From NCBI GenBank assembly GCA_947443815.1, contig CANEXR010000026.1, positions 1-18,322 of the forward strand: a stretch of 18,322 nucleotides of DNA, written 5' to 3'. How positions within the stretch are numbered: the stretch's first letter is position 1; every line of letters begins with the position of its first letter. Below, one piece after another: positions 1 to 7,708 of the stretch. A model generated the notes under the pieces. It was not told where the DNA came from and did not search any database. It worked only from the letters and a program-made list of their open reading frames with translations. The position numbers and the translations under genes were made by a program. This stretch comes from Flavobacteriaceae bacterium. GTDB taxonomy: Bacteria > Bacteroidota > Bacteroidia > Flavobacteriales > Flavobacteriaceae.

Positions 1-193
1 TTCTGTCTATTTTAGTTCCGTACTGCACTGCACCTTGAACTTCTTTCAAAGCATCTGAAGTCAAATATTGCTTCATTGCTTTTTCATTAAATACATTAGA
101 CCCAAAAATAATCGATTTTCTATCAGCCTCTTCAAATTGAATTGGCTTTCTATTAGAAGCTTCTTTTAAAGCTTGAAAACGTAATGTAGACAT
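1..193 (-). CDS. glnN: Glutamine synthetase type III (GSIII), N-terminal part, cut by window edge
   Basis: The minus-strand frame opens at the ATG at 191-193 and runs off the window start after 64 codons. The peptide begins MSTLRFQALKEASNRKP and contains FGSNVFNEKAMKQYL and a GTKIDR stretch, which I recognise as the conserved start of the large (about 700-730 residue) GSIII enzymes of Bacteroidota. The enzyme makes glutamine from glutamate, ammonia and ATP in the cytoplasm. The catalytic domain is outside the window, so the family call rests on the N-terminus only. It is divergent from a second, unrelated-type glutamine synthetase at 458, with about 264 bases between the two start codons. A perfect -7 box lies upstream at 237-244. 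The symbol glnN is the one often used for GSIII, but some genomes call it glnA. Confidence 0.88.
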   Translation of the reverse strand, partial: MSTLRFQALKEASNRKPIQFEEADRKSIIFGSNVFNEKAMKQYLTSDALKEVQGAVQYGTKIDR

Positions 194-236
194 GTGAAAA
201 AATTAAATATTAATATTCGATTTTATAGTAATAGCA

Positions 237-244
237 CAAATATA
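237..244 (-). promoter_or_regulatory. Probable -7 promoter box of the GSIII gene
   Basis: Read on the minus strand this is TATATTTG, a full match to the Bacteroidota consensus TAnnTTTG. It lies 43 bases upstream of the GSIII start codon. No TTG sits at the usual 17-23 base spacing; the nearest is about 26 bases upstream, so only the -7 half is well supported. Confidence 0.5.
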
Positions 245-413
245 AGCAATATACAAGAGAAAAGCCAGAACAATAAATTACGAAATTAATTTTTATTGAT
301 AGCTAAAATTATCTTTTTTAAAATATACCCCCATGTAAAATACACTTATGAGAAAAATAATAAACAATTAAACAAAAAGTACCCCTTGATTTTTACCGCT
401 AAAAAATTTAATT

Positions 414-421
414 TACATTTG
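414..421 (+). promoter_or_regulatory. Probable -7 promoter box of the GSII gene
   Basis: TACATTTG is a full match to TAnnTTTG and lies 36 bases before the ATG at 458. A TTG at 386-388 is a possible -33 element, but its 25-base spacing is slightly long. The box helps choose the start: it lies inside the longer in-frame reading that could begin at a TTG at 296, so a message from this promoter could not encode that extension. Confidence 0.5.
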
Positions 422-457
422 TGGCATATAAAAATCAAGAAATTAATTTATATTGTT

Positions 458-1471
458 ATGGCTAAAATAAAATTAGAATACATTTGGTTAGATGGTTATG
501 AACCAACTCAAAATCTTAGAAGTAAAACTAAAGTTGAAGAACACGAAGACTTTAAAGGAACATTGGAGGAAATAGGAAACTGGTCTTTTGATGGTTCGTC
601 AACAAAACAAGCTGAAGGTGGTTCTTCAGATTGTCTATTAGTGCCAGTAGCTATTTATCCTGATCCAACACGTATCAATGGATATTTAGTAATGACAGAA
701 GTTATGAATGCTGATGGTACTGCTCACCCATCAAACGGAAGAGCTACTATTGATGATGATGGAGATTTTTGGTTTGGTTTCGAACAAGAATATTTCATTA
801 TGGACACCAAAACATTATTACCTTTAGGATTCCCTATTGGTGGTTATCCTGCTCCACAAGGAATGTATTACTGTTCAGTAGGTGGAAAAAACACACACGG
901 AAGAAAATTAGTTGAAGAACATGCTGATTTATGTATCGCTGCAGGTATTAACTTTGAAGGTATCAACCAAGAAGTAGCTTGTGGACAATGGGAATTCCAA
1001 TTATTCGCACAAGGAGCTAAAAAAGCGGGTGATGAAATTTGGATTGCTCGTTATTTATTGGATCGTTTGACTGAAAAATACGGATATTATATTGAATACC
1101 ACCCTAAACCATTAGGAGATACTGACTGGAATGGTTCAGGAATGCATGCTAACTTCTCTAACAATGTTTTAAGAACATGTGGAGACCAAGCTACATACGA
1201 AAGAATCTGTGAAGCTTTCCGTCCAGTAGTTGCAGAACACATTGCTGTTTATGGTGCTTTCAATGATCAACGTTTAACTGGTAAACACGAAACTGCTTCT
1301 ATCCATGATTTCTCTTACGGAGTTTCTGATAGAGGAGCTTCAATCAGAATCCCATTAATTACCGTTCAAAAAGGATGGAAAGGATGGTTGGAAGATAGAA
1401 GACCAGCTTCAAATGGTGATCCATACAAAATTGCCGCAAGAATTGTTAAAACTGTAAAATCTGCTTTGTAG
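458..1471 (+). CDS. glnA: Glutamine synthetase type II (eukaryote-like GSII)
   Basis: This 337-residue cytoplasmic enzyme forms glutamine from glutamate and ammonia with ATP. Visible landmarks are the beta-Grasp strand WSFDGSST (42-49), the metal-binding FGFEQEY (106-112), GQWEFQ (176-181), the NGSGMHANFS block (225-234) and LEDRRPASNGDPY (311-323). The length fits the short GSII class (about 340-370) rather than GSI (about 470) or GSIII (about 730). The frame is open back to a TTG at 296, but those 54 extra residues are lysine- and isoleucine-rich and unlike the family, and a promoter box lies within them. I therefore place the start at the ATG at 458, giving MAKIKLEYIW. The gene is divergent from GSIII and is followed by its own terminator, so it is probably a single-gene unit. 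Regulation by nitrogen supply is likely from context but not shown by the sequence. Confidence 0.95.
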   Translation: MAKIKLEYIWLDGYEPTQNLRSKTKVEEHEDFKGTLEEIGNWSFDGSSTKQAEGGSSDCLLVPVAIYPDPTRINGYLVMTEVMNADGTAHPSNGRATIDDDGDFWFGFEQEYFIMDTKTLLPLGFPIGGYPAPQGMYYCSVGGKNTHGRKLVEEHADLCIAAGINFEGINQEVACGQWEFQLFAQGAKKAGDEIWIARYLLDRLTEKYGYYIEYHPKPLGDTDWNGSGMHANFSNNVLRTCGDQATYERICEAFRPVVAEHIAVYGAFNDQRLTGKHETASIHDFSYGVSDRGASIRIPLITVQKGWKGWLEDRRPASNGDPYKIAARIVKTVKSAL

Positions 1472-1490
1472 TTTTTATATTTGAATAAAC

Positions 1491-1523
1491 AAGGTGCTTT
1501 CTTAATTGAAAGCACCTTTTTTT
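1491..1523 (+). terminator. Intrinsic terminator of the GSII gene
   Basis: The perfect 11-bp stem AAGGTGCTTTC / GAAAGCACCTT (1491-1501 with 1508-1518) has a six-base loop and runs into a T tract ending at 1523. It begins 20 bases after the GSII stop codon. Confidence 0.9.
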
Positions 1524-1565
1524 ATGCTTTATCAATTCGAAAAAAATAATTTTATTTCGAATAAG

Positions 1566-1596
1566 TTTCGAGGTTAAAAATCTAAAAGTACATTTG
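1566..1596 (+). promoter_or_regulatory. Probable promoter of the TerC-family gene
   Basis: TACATTTG at 1589-1596 matches the -7 consensus TAnnTTTG. TTTCG at 1566-1570 is an imperfect -33 element 18 bases upstream. The -7 box ends 22 bases before the ATG at 1619, implying a very short leader, so a long riboswitch leader of the yybP-ykoY type is unlikely here. Confidence 0.5.
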
Positions 1597-1618
1597 CAAA
1601 ACAAAAAACAACAACACC

Positions 1619-2578
1619 ATGATTATTTGGATTCTGTTTATTACTTTAATACTGATTATTCTGGCATTAGATTTAGGAGTTTTTAATAAAACGCCTCGTA
1701 TCATTAGTACTAAAGAAGCCAGTAAGTGGACTCTAATTTGGTTTACATTATCCATGTTGTTTTCTGGTGTAATATATTGGTTATACAGCACTTCATTTGT
1801 ACAAAATCCAAATCATTTGAAACCTGCAGTAGCTTCCATGAAGTTTATTACAGGGTATTTAATTGAACTTTCTCTGAGTGTTGATAACATTTTTGTCATT
1901 GCCATTATCTTTGCCTCGTTCAAAATACCACAAAAATACCAACACCGTATTTTATTTTGGGGGATTTTAGGAGCTATTCTTTTTAGAGGTTTAATGATTT
2001 TCTTCGGTGTAATGTTAATTAATAAATTCGCATGGACTACTTACGTTTTTGGAGTGTTCTTATTATTTACAGCAATAAAAATGCTTTTTTCCAATGCTGA
2101 GGATGATTTTGAACCAAAAGAATCTTTTGTATACAAAACTATTGGAAAAATTATCCCAATTACCGCCGAAAGAGACAAAGAAAAATTCTTTATTCCAACT
2201 AAAAAAGGAAAGGCTGCTACACCACTTTTTGTAGCACTAATTGTTATTGAAGTAATGGATGTACTATTTGCTGTGGATAGTGTACCCGCTATTTTAGCTA
2301 TAACTTCAGATCCTTTTCTTGTTTTTAGTTCCAATATATTTGCCATATTAGGCTTGCGTTCTATCTATTTCTTCTTAGCTAATATGTTAGAAAAATTTCA
2401 TTACTTAGAATATAGTCTTATTGCAATTTTAAGTTTTGTAGGATTAAAAATGTTGCTACATGATTATATAGAAATCCCTGAATGGGCTTCATTGACTTTT
2501 ATAGCTTTTTCCCTTTTAATCGGAATTATAGTTTCTTTGAAAATGGGTAAAGAAGAGAAAATAGAAAACAATATTTAA
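1619..2578 (+). CDS. TerC/Alx-family integral membrane protein
   Basis: This 319-residue polytopic inner-membrane protein has about eight hydrophobic segments. Family hallmarks are an acidic first core motif, ELSLSVDNIF (83-92), and a second one, EVMDVLFAVDSVPAI (211-225). The intramembrane acidic residues E83, D89, E211, D214 and D220 are the candidate metal-binding positions. Known TerC/Alx relatives are linked to manganese export, metal supply to exported enzymes and tellurite resistance; which of these applies here cannot be told. A cytoplasmic loop around 158-200 is rich in charge. The length (about 320) fits the Alx-type subgroup. No other tellurite-resistance gene is nearby, so I would not call it a tellurite determinant. 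It converges on the lipoprotein gene at 2642. Confidence 0.92.
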   Translation: MIIWILFITLILIILALDLGVFNKTPRIISTKEASKWTLIWFTLSMLFSGVIYWLYSTSFVQNPNHLKPAVASMKFITGYLIELSLSVDNIFVIAIIFASFKIPQKYQHRILFWGILGAILFRGLMIFFGVMLINKFAWTTYVFGVFLLFTAIKMLFSNAEDDFEPKESFVYKTIGKIIPITAERDKEKFFIPTKKGKAATPLFVALIVIEVMDVLFAVDSVPAILAITSDPFLVFSSNIFAILGLRSIYFFLANMLEKFHYLEYSLIAILSFVGLKMLLHDYIEIPEWASLTFIAFSLLIGIIVSLKMGKEEKIENNI

Positions 2579-2593
2579 AACTATTTTAGTTTA

Positions 2594-2640
2594 AAATCAC
2601 AAAAAAGGGAAATCATCTGATTTCCCTTTTTTTGTGATTT
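2594..2640. terminator. Two-way terminator between the terC-like and lipoprotein genes
   Basis: The arms at 2594-2614 and 2619-2640 pair over about 20 bp (AAATCAC, an A run, GGGAAATC, against GATTTCCC, a T run, GTGATTT), with one unpaired T and a four-base loop. The stop codons of the two convergent genes lie 16 bases before it and 2 bases after it, so it can serve both strands. Confidence 0.88.
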
Positions 2641-2641
2641 G

Positions 2642-3163
2642 TTATTTCAAAATCTTAACATTACTATCATCAATATTGTATGCTTTTATCACCGCGTGAT
2701 AATCTTTTACATCTACAACTTTTTTGTTTGTTTTGCCACTATCTCCAGGTATAATTACAACTCTAAATGTTTTTCCTAATCTAAAATTACTTGGCAAAAG
2801 TGTTTTATCAAAATTAGAATCAATCAAAACAGTAAATTGATCAAATGAAAAATTATAATTGTACTGCGCAGTTCCTAAACTAAAGTAATACACTTGTGGT
2901 AATAATGCCCATGTATCAATACCTCCGTTGGTATTAATTAATTCATAAACCAACAAACTATCATCCTTGAAAATTACTGGATTCAAAGTATAGGTATTAG
3001 AAAACTGATTTGAGGTTGAGAAATCCGCATTAACTTCAAATACTTCATTAATATATCCTGGAAGCCCGTCTTTACCATTTTGACCAGGTATTCCTTCAGG
3101 ACCTGTACAACTTGTAAATACAGTAATCCCTACAACAGCTAAAAGTAAAATTATTTTTTTCAT
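2642..3163 (-). CDS. Small collagen-like lipoprotein
   Basis: This 173-residue protein starts MKKIILLLAVVGITVFTSC, a signal peptide ending in a Bacteroidota-style lipobox with the lipidated cysteine at C19. The mature part opens with a short Gly-X-Y run: glycines at 21, 24, 27, 30, 33 and 36, with P-E, I-P, Q-N, K-D and L-P between them. This looks like the start of a collagen-like repeat. The rest (40-173) is probably beta-rich, has no recognised motif and ends with KILK. The expected location is the outer or inner membrane surface. Five triplets are too few for a stable collagen rod, so the run may be a flexible linker; such short runs are often seen just after the lipid anchor in flavobacterial proteins. 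Function unknown. Confidence 0.85.
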   Translation of the reverse strand: MKKIILLLAVVGITVFTSCTGPEGIPGQNGKDGLPGYINEVFEVNADFSTSNQFSNTYTLNPVIFKDDSLLVYELINTNGGIDTWALLPQVYYFSLGTAQYNYNFSFDQFTVLIDSNFDKTLLPSNFRLGKTFRVVIIPGDSGKTNKKVVDVKDYHAVIKAYNIDDSNVKILK

Positions 3164-3208
3164 GATATCATTTTTTTAAGTTCAATCAAACTATTCCAAA
3201 AACCAAAC

Positions 3209-3216
3209 CAAATATT
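3209..3216 (-). promoter_or_regulatory. Possible -7 box of the lipoprotein gene
   Basis: On the minus strand this reads AATATTTG, one mismatch from TAnnTTTG, and ends 45 bases upstream of the lipoprotein start codon. The long AT hairpin at 3218-3263 begins one base further upstream, so it would cover the -33 region. Confidence 0.3.
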
Positions 3217-3217
3217 A

Positions 3218-3263
3218 TTTTTTATAAAATTTATGCCAAAATATTTTTAAATTTTATAAAAAA
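3218..3263. repeat. Perfect 16-bp inverted repeat (AT-only hairpin)
   Basis: TTTTTTATAAAATTTA at 3218-3233 is exactly mirrored by TAAATTTTATAAAAAA at 3248-3263, with a 14-base spacer. It lacks the GC clamp of a terminator and neither neighbouring gene ends here; both genes start away from it. It could be an operator, a cruciform site or chance in very AT-rich DNA. The rest of the gene-free stretch 3164-3504 shows nothing else I can support. Confidence 0.6.
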
Positions 3264-3504
3264 CCAAACTTTTGAAAACTATCTAATAGAGCAAATTTTG
3301 TTTTTTTATTATTTACCTACACGAAATAATAGCATACAACACTATAGAATTAACCTAAAAACATTTTTTTACCATTAATAACATAAATCGTTTTCGCAAA
3401 TGATAAAATAGCATCTATATTAGAAAAACTAGTGTTATTCCAACATAAATCACTTAAATACCTTAGCATTAGTAATTTAAACTATTAATTTAAAAACAAA
3501 AATT

Positions 3505-3903
3505 ATGAAAACAAGTTTAAAATTTGGTCTATTGTTGGTAATAGCAATGACTTGCAGGAGTACGTATGCAATTGATGGTAATTTTTTACTAAATGTAAAA
3601 AAAGGAAGTGGAAGTGAAATTAGATTTTCTTTAAATGATATCAAAAAGGTAACTATCTCAATTTATGATGATGAGAATAACTTAATCTACACTGAAAATG
3701 CAGTTGGTGAAAAAGGGATTCTAAGAACCTATAATTTAGACGAATTTCCTGTTGGAACTTACTATTTAGTTGTGGAAAACAATTTGAAAAAAGTAAGACA
3801 TGAAATTATTATTTCTGAAGAAAAGTCAATTTTAACAACCAAAGCAATTTCGGAAGTATACAAACCAGCATTGAAAAACGAAAAAATTGTCGATGTTAAC
3901 TAG
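3505..3903 (+). CDS. Small exported protein, DUF3244 / sorting-domain-like beta sandwich
   Basis: The 132-residue protein starts MKTSLKFGLLLVIAM and has a typical signal peptide with probable cleavage after YA (about residue 22). The mature part reads as one small immunoglobulin-like beta domain: VTISIYDDENNLIYTENA (49-66), then FPVGTYYLVVENNLKKVRHE (81-100). The pattern (extension variable, backbone of V-G-T-Y-Y-L-V-V) resembles the Bacteroidota DUF3244 and type IX secretion C-terminal sorting folds. It is not placed at the end of a larger protein, and the last 30 residues (to IVDVN) do not look like a sorting signal. It stands alone with its own terminator. A cysteine at 17 might suggest a lipobox, but AMTC is a poor match. 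Role unknown; periplasmic or secreted. Confidence 0.8.
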   Translation: MKTSLKFGLLLVIAMTCRSTYAIDGNFLLNVKKGSGSEIRFSLNDIKKVTISIYDDENNLIYTENAVGEKGILRTYNLDEFPVGTYYLVVENNLKKVRHEIIISEEKSILTTKAISEVYKPALKNEKIVDVN

Positions 3904-3938
3904 TGTATTGCCAAAAGAATTGTCGAAGATTATTTTTT

Positions 3939-3973
3939 AAGAGGCTGTCTATATAAGGACAGCCTCTTTTTTT
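3939..3973 (+). terminator. Intrinsic terminator of the small exported protein gene
   Basis: The stem GAGGCTGTC / GACAGCCTC (3941-3949 with 3958-3966), extended by two A-T pairs, has an eight-base loop and a T tract to 3973. It starts 36 bases after the stop codon. On the minus strand there is no U tract after the stem, so it is a poor terminator for the mutase gene. Confidence 0.88.
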
Positions 3974-3989
3974 ATAAAATGCTTCTTAA

Positions 3990-6900
3990 TTACATATTTC
4001 TTCTATACTGCCCTCCTACTTCAAACAAAGCCGAAGTAATTTGTCCCAAAGAGCAAACTTTTGTTGCTTCCATTAAATGGTCAAATAAGTTTTCGTTTTT
4101 GATGGCTGCTTCTTGAATTGCATTCAATTGTTCCTTCACTTTATCCTGATTTGATTGATGCAAGTTATCCAACATGGTAATTTGGTATTGTTTTTCCTCT
4201 TCAGTAGCACGTATTACTTCTGCTGGAATTATAGTAGGAGAACCTTTGGAACTCAGAAAGGTATTTACACCTATTATTGGAAACTCACCAGTATGCTTCA
4301 AAGTCTCATAATACAAACTTTCTTCCTGAATTTTAGAGCGTTGGTACATGGTTTCCATAGCACCAAGAACACCGCCACGCTCTGTAATCCTATCAAATTC
4401 CTCCAAAACTGCTGCTTCAACTAAGTCCGTTAATTCTTCAATAATGAACGAACCTTGAATTGGATTTTCGTTTTTGGCAAGACCTAATTCCTTGTTGATA
4501 ATTAGTTGAATTGCCATTGCTCGGCGCACAGATTCTTCCGTTGGTGTAGTAATGGCTTCATCATAGGCATTGGTATGCAAGGAATTACAGTTATCATAAA
4601 TAGCATATAAAGCTTGCAAAGTAGTGCGGATATCATTAAAATCAATTTCTTGTGCATGCAGGGAACGTCCTGAAGTTTGAATATGGTATTTCAACATTTG
4701 CGCACGTTCATTGGCACCGTATTTATTCTTCATGGCTTTTGCCCAAATTTTGCGAGCCACACGGCCTATAACAGCGTATTCGGGATCCACACCATTGGAG
4801 AAAAAGAACGATAAATTAGGTCCAAAATCGTTAATGTCCATTCCACGACTCAAATAATATTCCACATAAGTGAAACCATTAGAAAGTGTGAAAGCCAATT
4901 GTGTAATAGGATTTGCTCCAGCTTCGGCAATATGATATCCTGAAATAGAAACCGAATAAAAATTCCTTACATTTTTTGTAATAAAATATTCCTGTACATC
5001 ACCCATTAATCGCAAGGCAAATTCAGTAGAGAATATACAAGTATTTTGTGCTTGATCTTCTTTAAGAATATCCGCTTGAACGGTACCACGCACTTGCGAT
5101 AAAGTTCTAGCTTTTATTTCATTATAAATCGACATGGGCAAAACCTGATCTCCTGTTACACCCAGAAGTAATAACCCTAAACCATTATTGCCTTCCGGTA
5201 AGTCTCCTTGATAATGAGGTCTTTCTACTCCTTTTTGGATATAAATAGCATTCATTTTTTGGATAACTTCGGCTTCAAGATGGTTTTCTTTAATATACAA
5301 TTCGCATTGTTGATCGATGGCGGCATTCATAAAAAAACCTAACAACATGGGTGCTGGTCCATTAATAGTCATACTTACCGAAGTCATAGCATGAACTAAA
5401 TCGAAACCAGAATATAATTTTTTAGCATCATCCAAACAGCAGATAGAAACTCCTGCATTACCTATTTTTCCATAAATATCAGGGCGAATATGTGGATCAT
5501 TTCCGTATAAAGTTACACTATCAAAAGCCGTTGACAATCGTTTTGCGGGCAATCCTGCACTTACATAATGAAAGCGTTTATTGGTTCGTTCGGGTCCTCC
5601 TTCGCCAGCAAACATACGTGATGGATCTTCTCCTTCACGTTTAAAAGGATATAAACCTGCCGTAAAAGGGAATTCTCCTGGTACATTTTCTTGTAAACAC
5701 CAACGCAAAATATCGCCCCAAGCCTGATATTTTGGTAATGCAATTTTAGGAATTTGCGAATGTGAAAGGGACTCGCTATGGGTTGCCATTTTGATTTCTT
5801 TATCTCGAACTTTGAACGTATAAACTGGATTTTTATAGGAGTTGACTTTTTCATTCCAACCCAAAATAATTTCCCAATTATAGGGATCTAAATCCATTTT
5901 TACTTTATCAAATTGATTCAGTAATAGATTTAAAAAAATAGTAGTCTCTGCTGCTCCTGCTTTTTCGGATTCAATAGCGTTCGGCAAAACGGAGTCTTCC
6001 TTAATACCAGCTTTATTCAATTCTGGATTTTTTTTAGAGACCGTTTCAATGGTTTTAAAAATACCATATAATTTTTGGGCAACTTGCTCCTGACTTAAGG
6101 CGGTAGTATCATATTTTCTGTTGCTTTCGGCAATTTCAGATAAATATCGGGTTCTATGCGGCGGAATGACGAATATTTTTTCACTCCTTTCGCGTGTAAT
6201 TTCGAAAGTTGATTTTAAATCGGAATCAGTTTTCTCATGGATTTTATCCATAATCGCTTTATAAAGCGTGTTCATTCCTGGGTCATTAAATTGTGATGCA
6301 ATGGTTCCGAAAACGGGAAGCGAATCTAAATTGGCATCCCATAAATTGTGATTGCGTTGGTATTGTTTTTTCACATCTCTCAACGCATCGAGAGAACCGC
6401 GTTTGTCGAATTTATTTATAGCAACTAAATCCGCAAAATCAAGCATATCGATTTTTTCTAATTGGGTTGCAGCACCAAATTCGGGAGTCATTACATATAA
6501 AGAAACGTCAGAATGATCCATAATTTCCGTATCTGATTGACCAATTCCTGAAGTTTCTAGGATGATTATATCGTATTTTGCCGCTTTAATGACTTGAATG
6601 GCGTCGGCTACATATTTAGATAACGCCAAATTAGATTGACGTGTAGCTAATGAACGCATGTAAACTCTGGGGTTATTGATTGCATTCATTCGGATTCTAT
6701 CTCCGAGTAGTGCGCCACCCGTTTTTCTTTTAGAGGGATCTACTGAGATTAATCCAATTGTTTTTTCTGGAAAATCGATTAAAAAGCGACGTACTAATTC
6801 ATCTACCAAAGATGATTTTCCTGCACCACCAGTACCTGTAATTCCTAATACTGGGATTTTGCAGGTCTTATTTTTTTGATGAATAGCTTCTAATGTTGGA

Positions 6901-7442
6901 GCGGCAACTTCGGGAAAATTCTCTGCTGAGGAGATAATTCGGGCAATTGCTTTGGGATTTTTTGTTTCCAAAAACTCGATTTCATTATTTAGTTTATCCC
7001 CAATAGGATAATCCGATTGTTGCACCAAATCATTAATCATTCCTTGTAATCCCATGGCACGCCCGTCATCTGGCGAGTAAATTCTGGTAATTCCGTAGGC
7101 TTGTAATATTGTTATTTCTGAGGGTAAAATAACGCCACCGCCGCCACCAAAAATTTTGATGTGTTCTGCTCCTTTTTCTTTGAGCAAATCATACATGTAT
7201 TTAAAATATTCGTTGTGTCCGCCTTGATAAGAGGTCATAGCAATTGCATTTGCATCCTCTTGAATAGCGGTATTGACTACTTCTTCCACGCTTCTGTCAT
7301 GACCCAAATGAATTACTTCCACTCCTGTTGATTGGATAATTCTCCGCATAATATTAATAGCAGCATCATGACCATCAAAAAGGGAGGCAGCAGTAACAAT
7401 TCTTACTTTATTAATAGGGATATAGGGTTTTACTGGTTCCAT
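3990..7442 (-). CDS. icmF: Fused B12-dependent acyl-CoA mutase, IcmF type (isobutyryl-CoA mutase fused)
   Basis: The 1150-residue cytoplasmic protein has the IcmF order. First is a cobalamin-binding domain (about 12-145; D23-G-H25 lower-ligand motif, S71, glycine run 99-103). Next is a MeaB-like G-protein chaperone (about 195-420; Walker A GTGGAGKS at 203-210, NKFD at 343-346), then a linker and the mutase barrel (about 500-1150). IcmF enzymes interconvert isobutyryl-CoA and n-butyryl-CoA, and some accept isovaleryl- or pivalyl-CoA. In methylmalonyl-CoA mutase, substrate is read by Tyr89 and Arg207; isobutyryl-CoA mutases have Phe and Gln there. Here the matching positions are F611 (SRMFAGEGG) and Q799, ten residues after the conserved Q789. 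This favours an isobutyryl-type substrate. Automatic labels may still say methylmalonyl-CoA mutase. The gene stands alone. Confidence 0.93.
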   Translation of the reverse strand: MEPVKPYIPINKVRIVTAASLFDGHDAAINIMRRIIQSTGVEVIHLGHDRSVEEVVNTAIQEDANAIAMTSYQGGHNEYFKYMYDLLKEKGAEHIKIFGGGGGVILPSEITILQAYGITRIYSPDDGRAMGLQGMINDLVQQSDYPIGDKLNNEIEFLETKNPKAIARIISSAENFPEVAAPTLEAIHQKNKTCKIPVLGITGTGGAGKSSLVDELVRRFLIDFPEKTIGLISVDPSKRKTGGALLGDRIRMNAINNPRVYMRSLATRQSNLALSKYVADAIQVIKAAKYDIIILETSGIGQSDTEIMDHSDVSLYVMTPEFGAATQLEKIDMLDFADLVAINKFDKRGSLDALRDVKKQYQRNHNLWDANLDSLPVFGTIASQFNDPGMNTLYKAIMDKIHEKTDSDLKSTFEITRERSEKIFVIPPHRTRYLSEIAESNRKYDTTALSQEQVAQKLYGIFKTIETVSKKNPELNKAGIKEDSVLPNAIESEKAGAAETTIFLNLLLNQFDKVKMDLDPYNWEIILGWNEKVNSYKNPVYTFKVRDKEIKMATHSESLSHSQIPKIALPKYQAWGDILRWCLQENVPGEFPFTAGLYPFKREGEDPSRMFAGEGGPERTNKRFHYVSAGLPAKRLSTAFDSVTLYGNDPHIRPDIYGKIGNAGVSICCLDDAKKLYSGFDLVHAMTSVSMTINGPAPMLLGFFMNAAIDQQCELYIKENHLEAEVIQKMNAIYIQKGVERPHYQGDLPEGNNGLGLLLLGVTGDQVLPMSIYNEIKARTLSQVRGTVQADILKEDQAQNTCIFSTEFALRLMGDVQEYFITKNVRNFYSVSISGYHIAEAGANPITQLAFTLSNGFTYVEYYLSRGMDINDFGPNLSFFFSNGVDPEYAVIGRVARKIWAKAMKNKYGANERAQMLKYHIQTSGRSLHAQEIDFNDIRTTLQALYAIYDNCNSLHTNAYDEAITTPTEESVRRAMAIQLIINKELGLAKNENPIQGSFIIEELTDLVEAAVLEEFDRITERGGVLGAMETMYQRSKIQEESLYYETLKHTGEFPIIGVNTFLSSKGSPTIIPAEVIRATEEEKQYQITMLDNLHQSNQDKVKEQLNAIQEAAIKNENLFDHLMEATKVCSLGQITSALFEVGGQYRRNM

Positions 7443-7675
7443 TTTACGAATATGATAATTTTATGGTGCAATTTACGATTTTTTTGAATAATTATTACCT
7501 TTAAATCAAATCTGATATAAAAAATAAAATTTATTTAGCTTTCTAAGGGAATAAAAGATAACTGAATTAAGACGGCTCGTTTATTAATAAATCGCAAAAT
7601 TTAAGTTGTTGGAGCTAATTGTTTTTTTATCACACAAAATATATTGATTGTATTTTTTTTACAAGAAAATAAGAG

Positions 7676-7683
7676 TAGTTTTG
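7676..7683 (+). promoter_or_regulatory. Possible -7 box upstream of the 79-nt element and purU
   Basis: TAGTTTTG fits TAnnTTTG and lies 25 bases before the structured element at 7709. A TTG at 7648-7650 is 25 bases upstream, slightly beyond the usual spacing. If used, transcription would begin near 7690, and the element would lie in the leader of purU or form a short RNA. Confidence 0.4.
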
Positions 7684-7708
7684 AAAAACGTTAGGTAAAA
7701 ACGGAATG

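Noticed and set aside
296..457. In-frame upstream extension of the GSII gene from a TTG at 296 (54 extra residues)
   Set aside because: The extension has no resemblance to glutamine synthetases, is low in complexity, and contains the probable promoter box at 414-421; the ATG at 458 gives the normal family start.
1619..2578. Calling the TerC-family gene a tellurite-resistance determinant
   Set aside because: No other ter genes are nearby, and the family is broad, with manganese-related roles better supported for this subgroup.
5561..5854. 97-residue minus-strand frame and several plus-strand frames within the mutase gene
   Set aside because: They overlap the well-supported icmF coding frame entirely and show no family features; they are shadow frames.
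7580..7591. 12-bp palindrome TTTATTAATAAA as an operator
   Set aside because: A short AT-only palindrome in AT-rich DNA is expected by chance; no second copy or promoter contact was seen.
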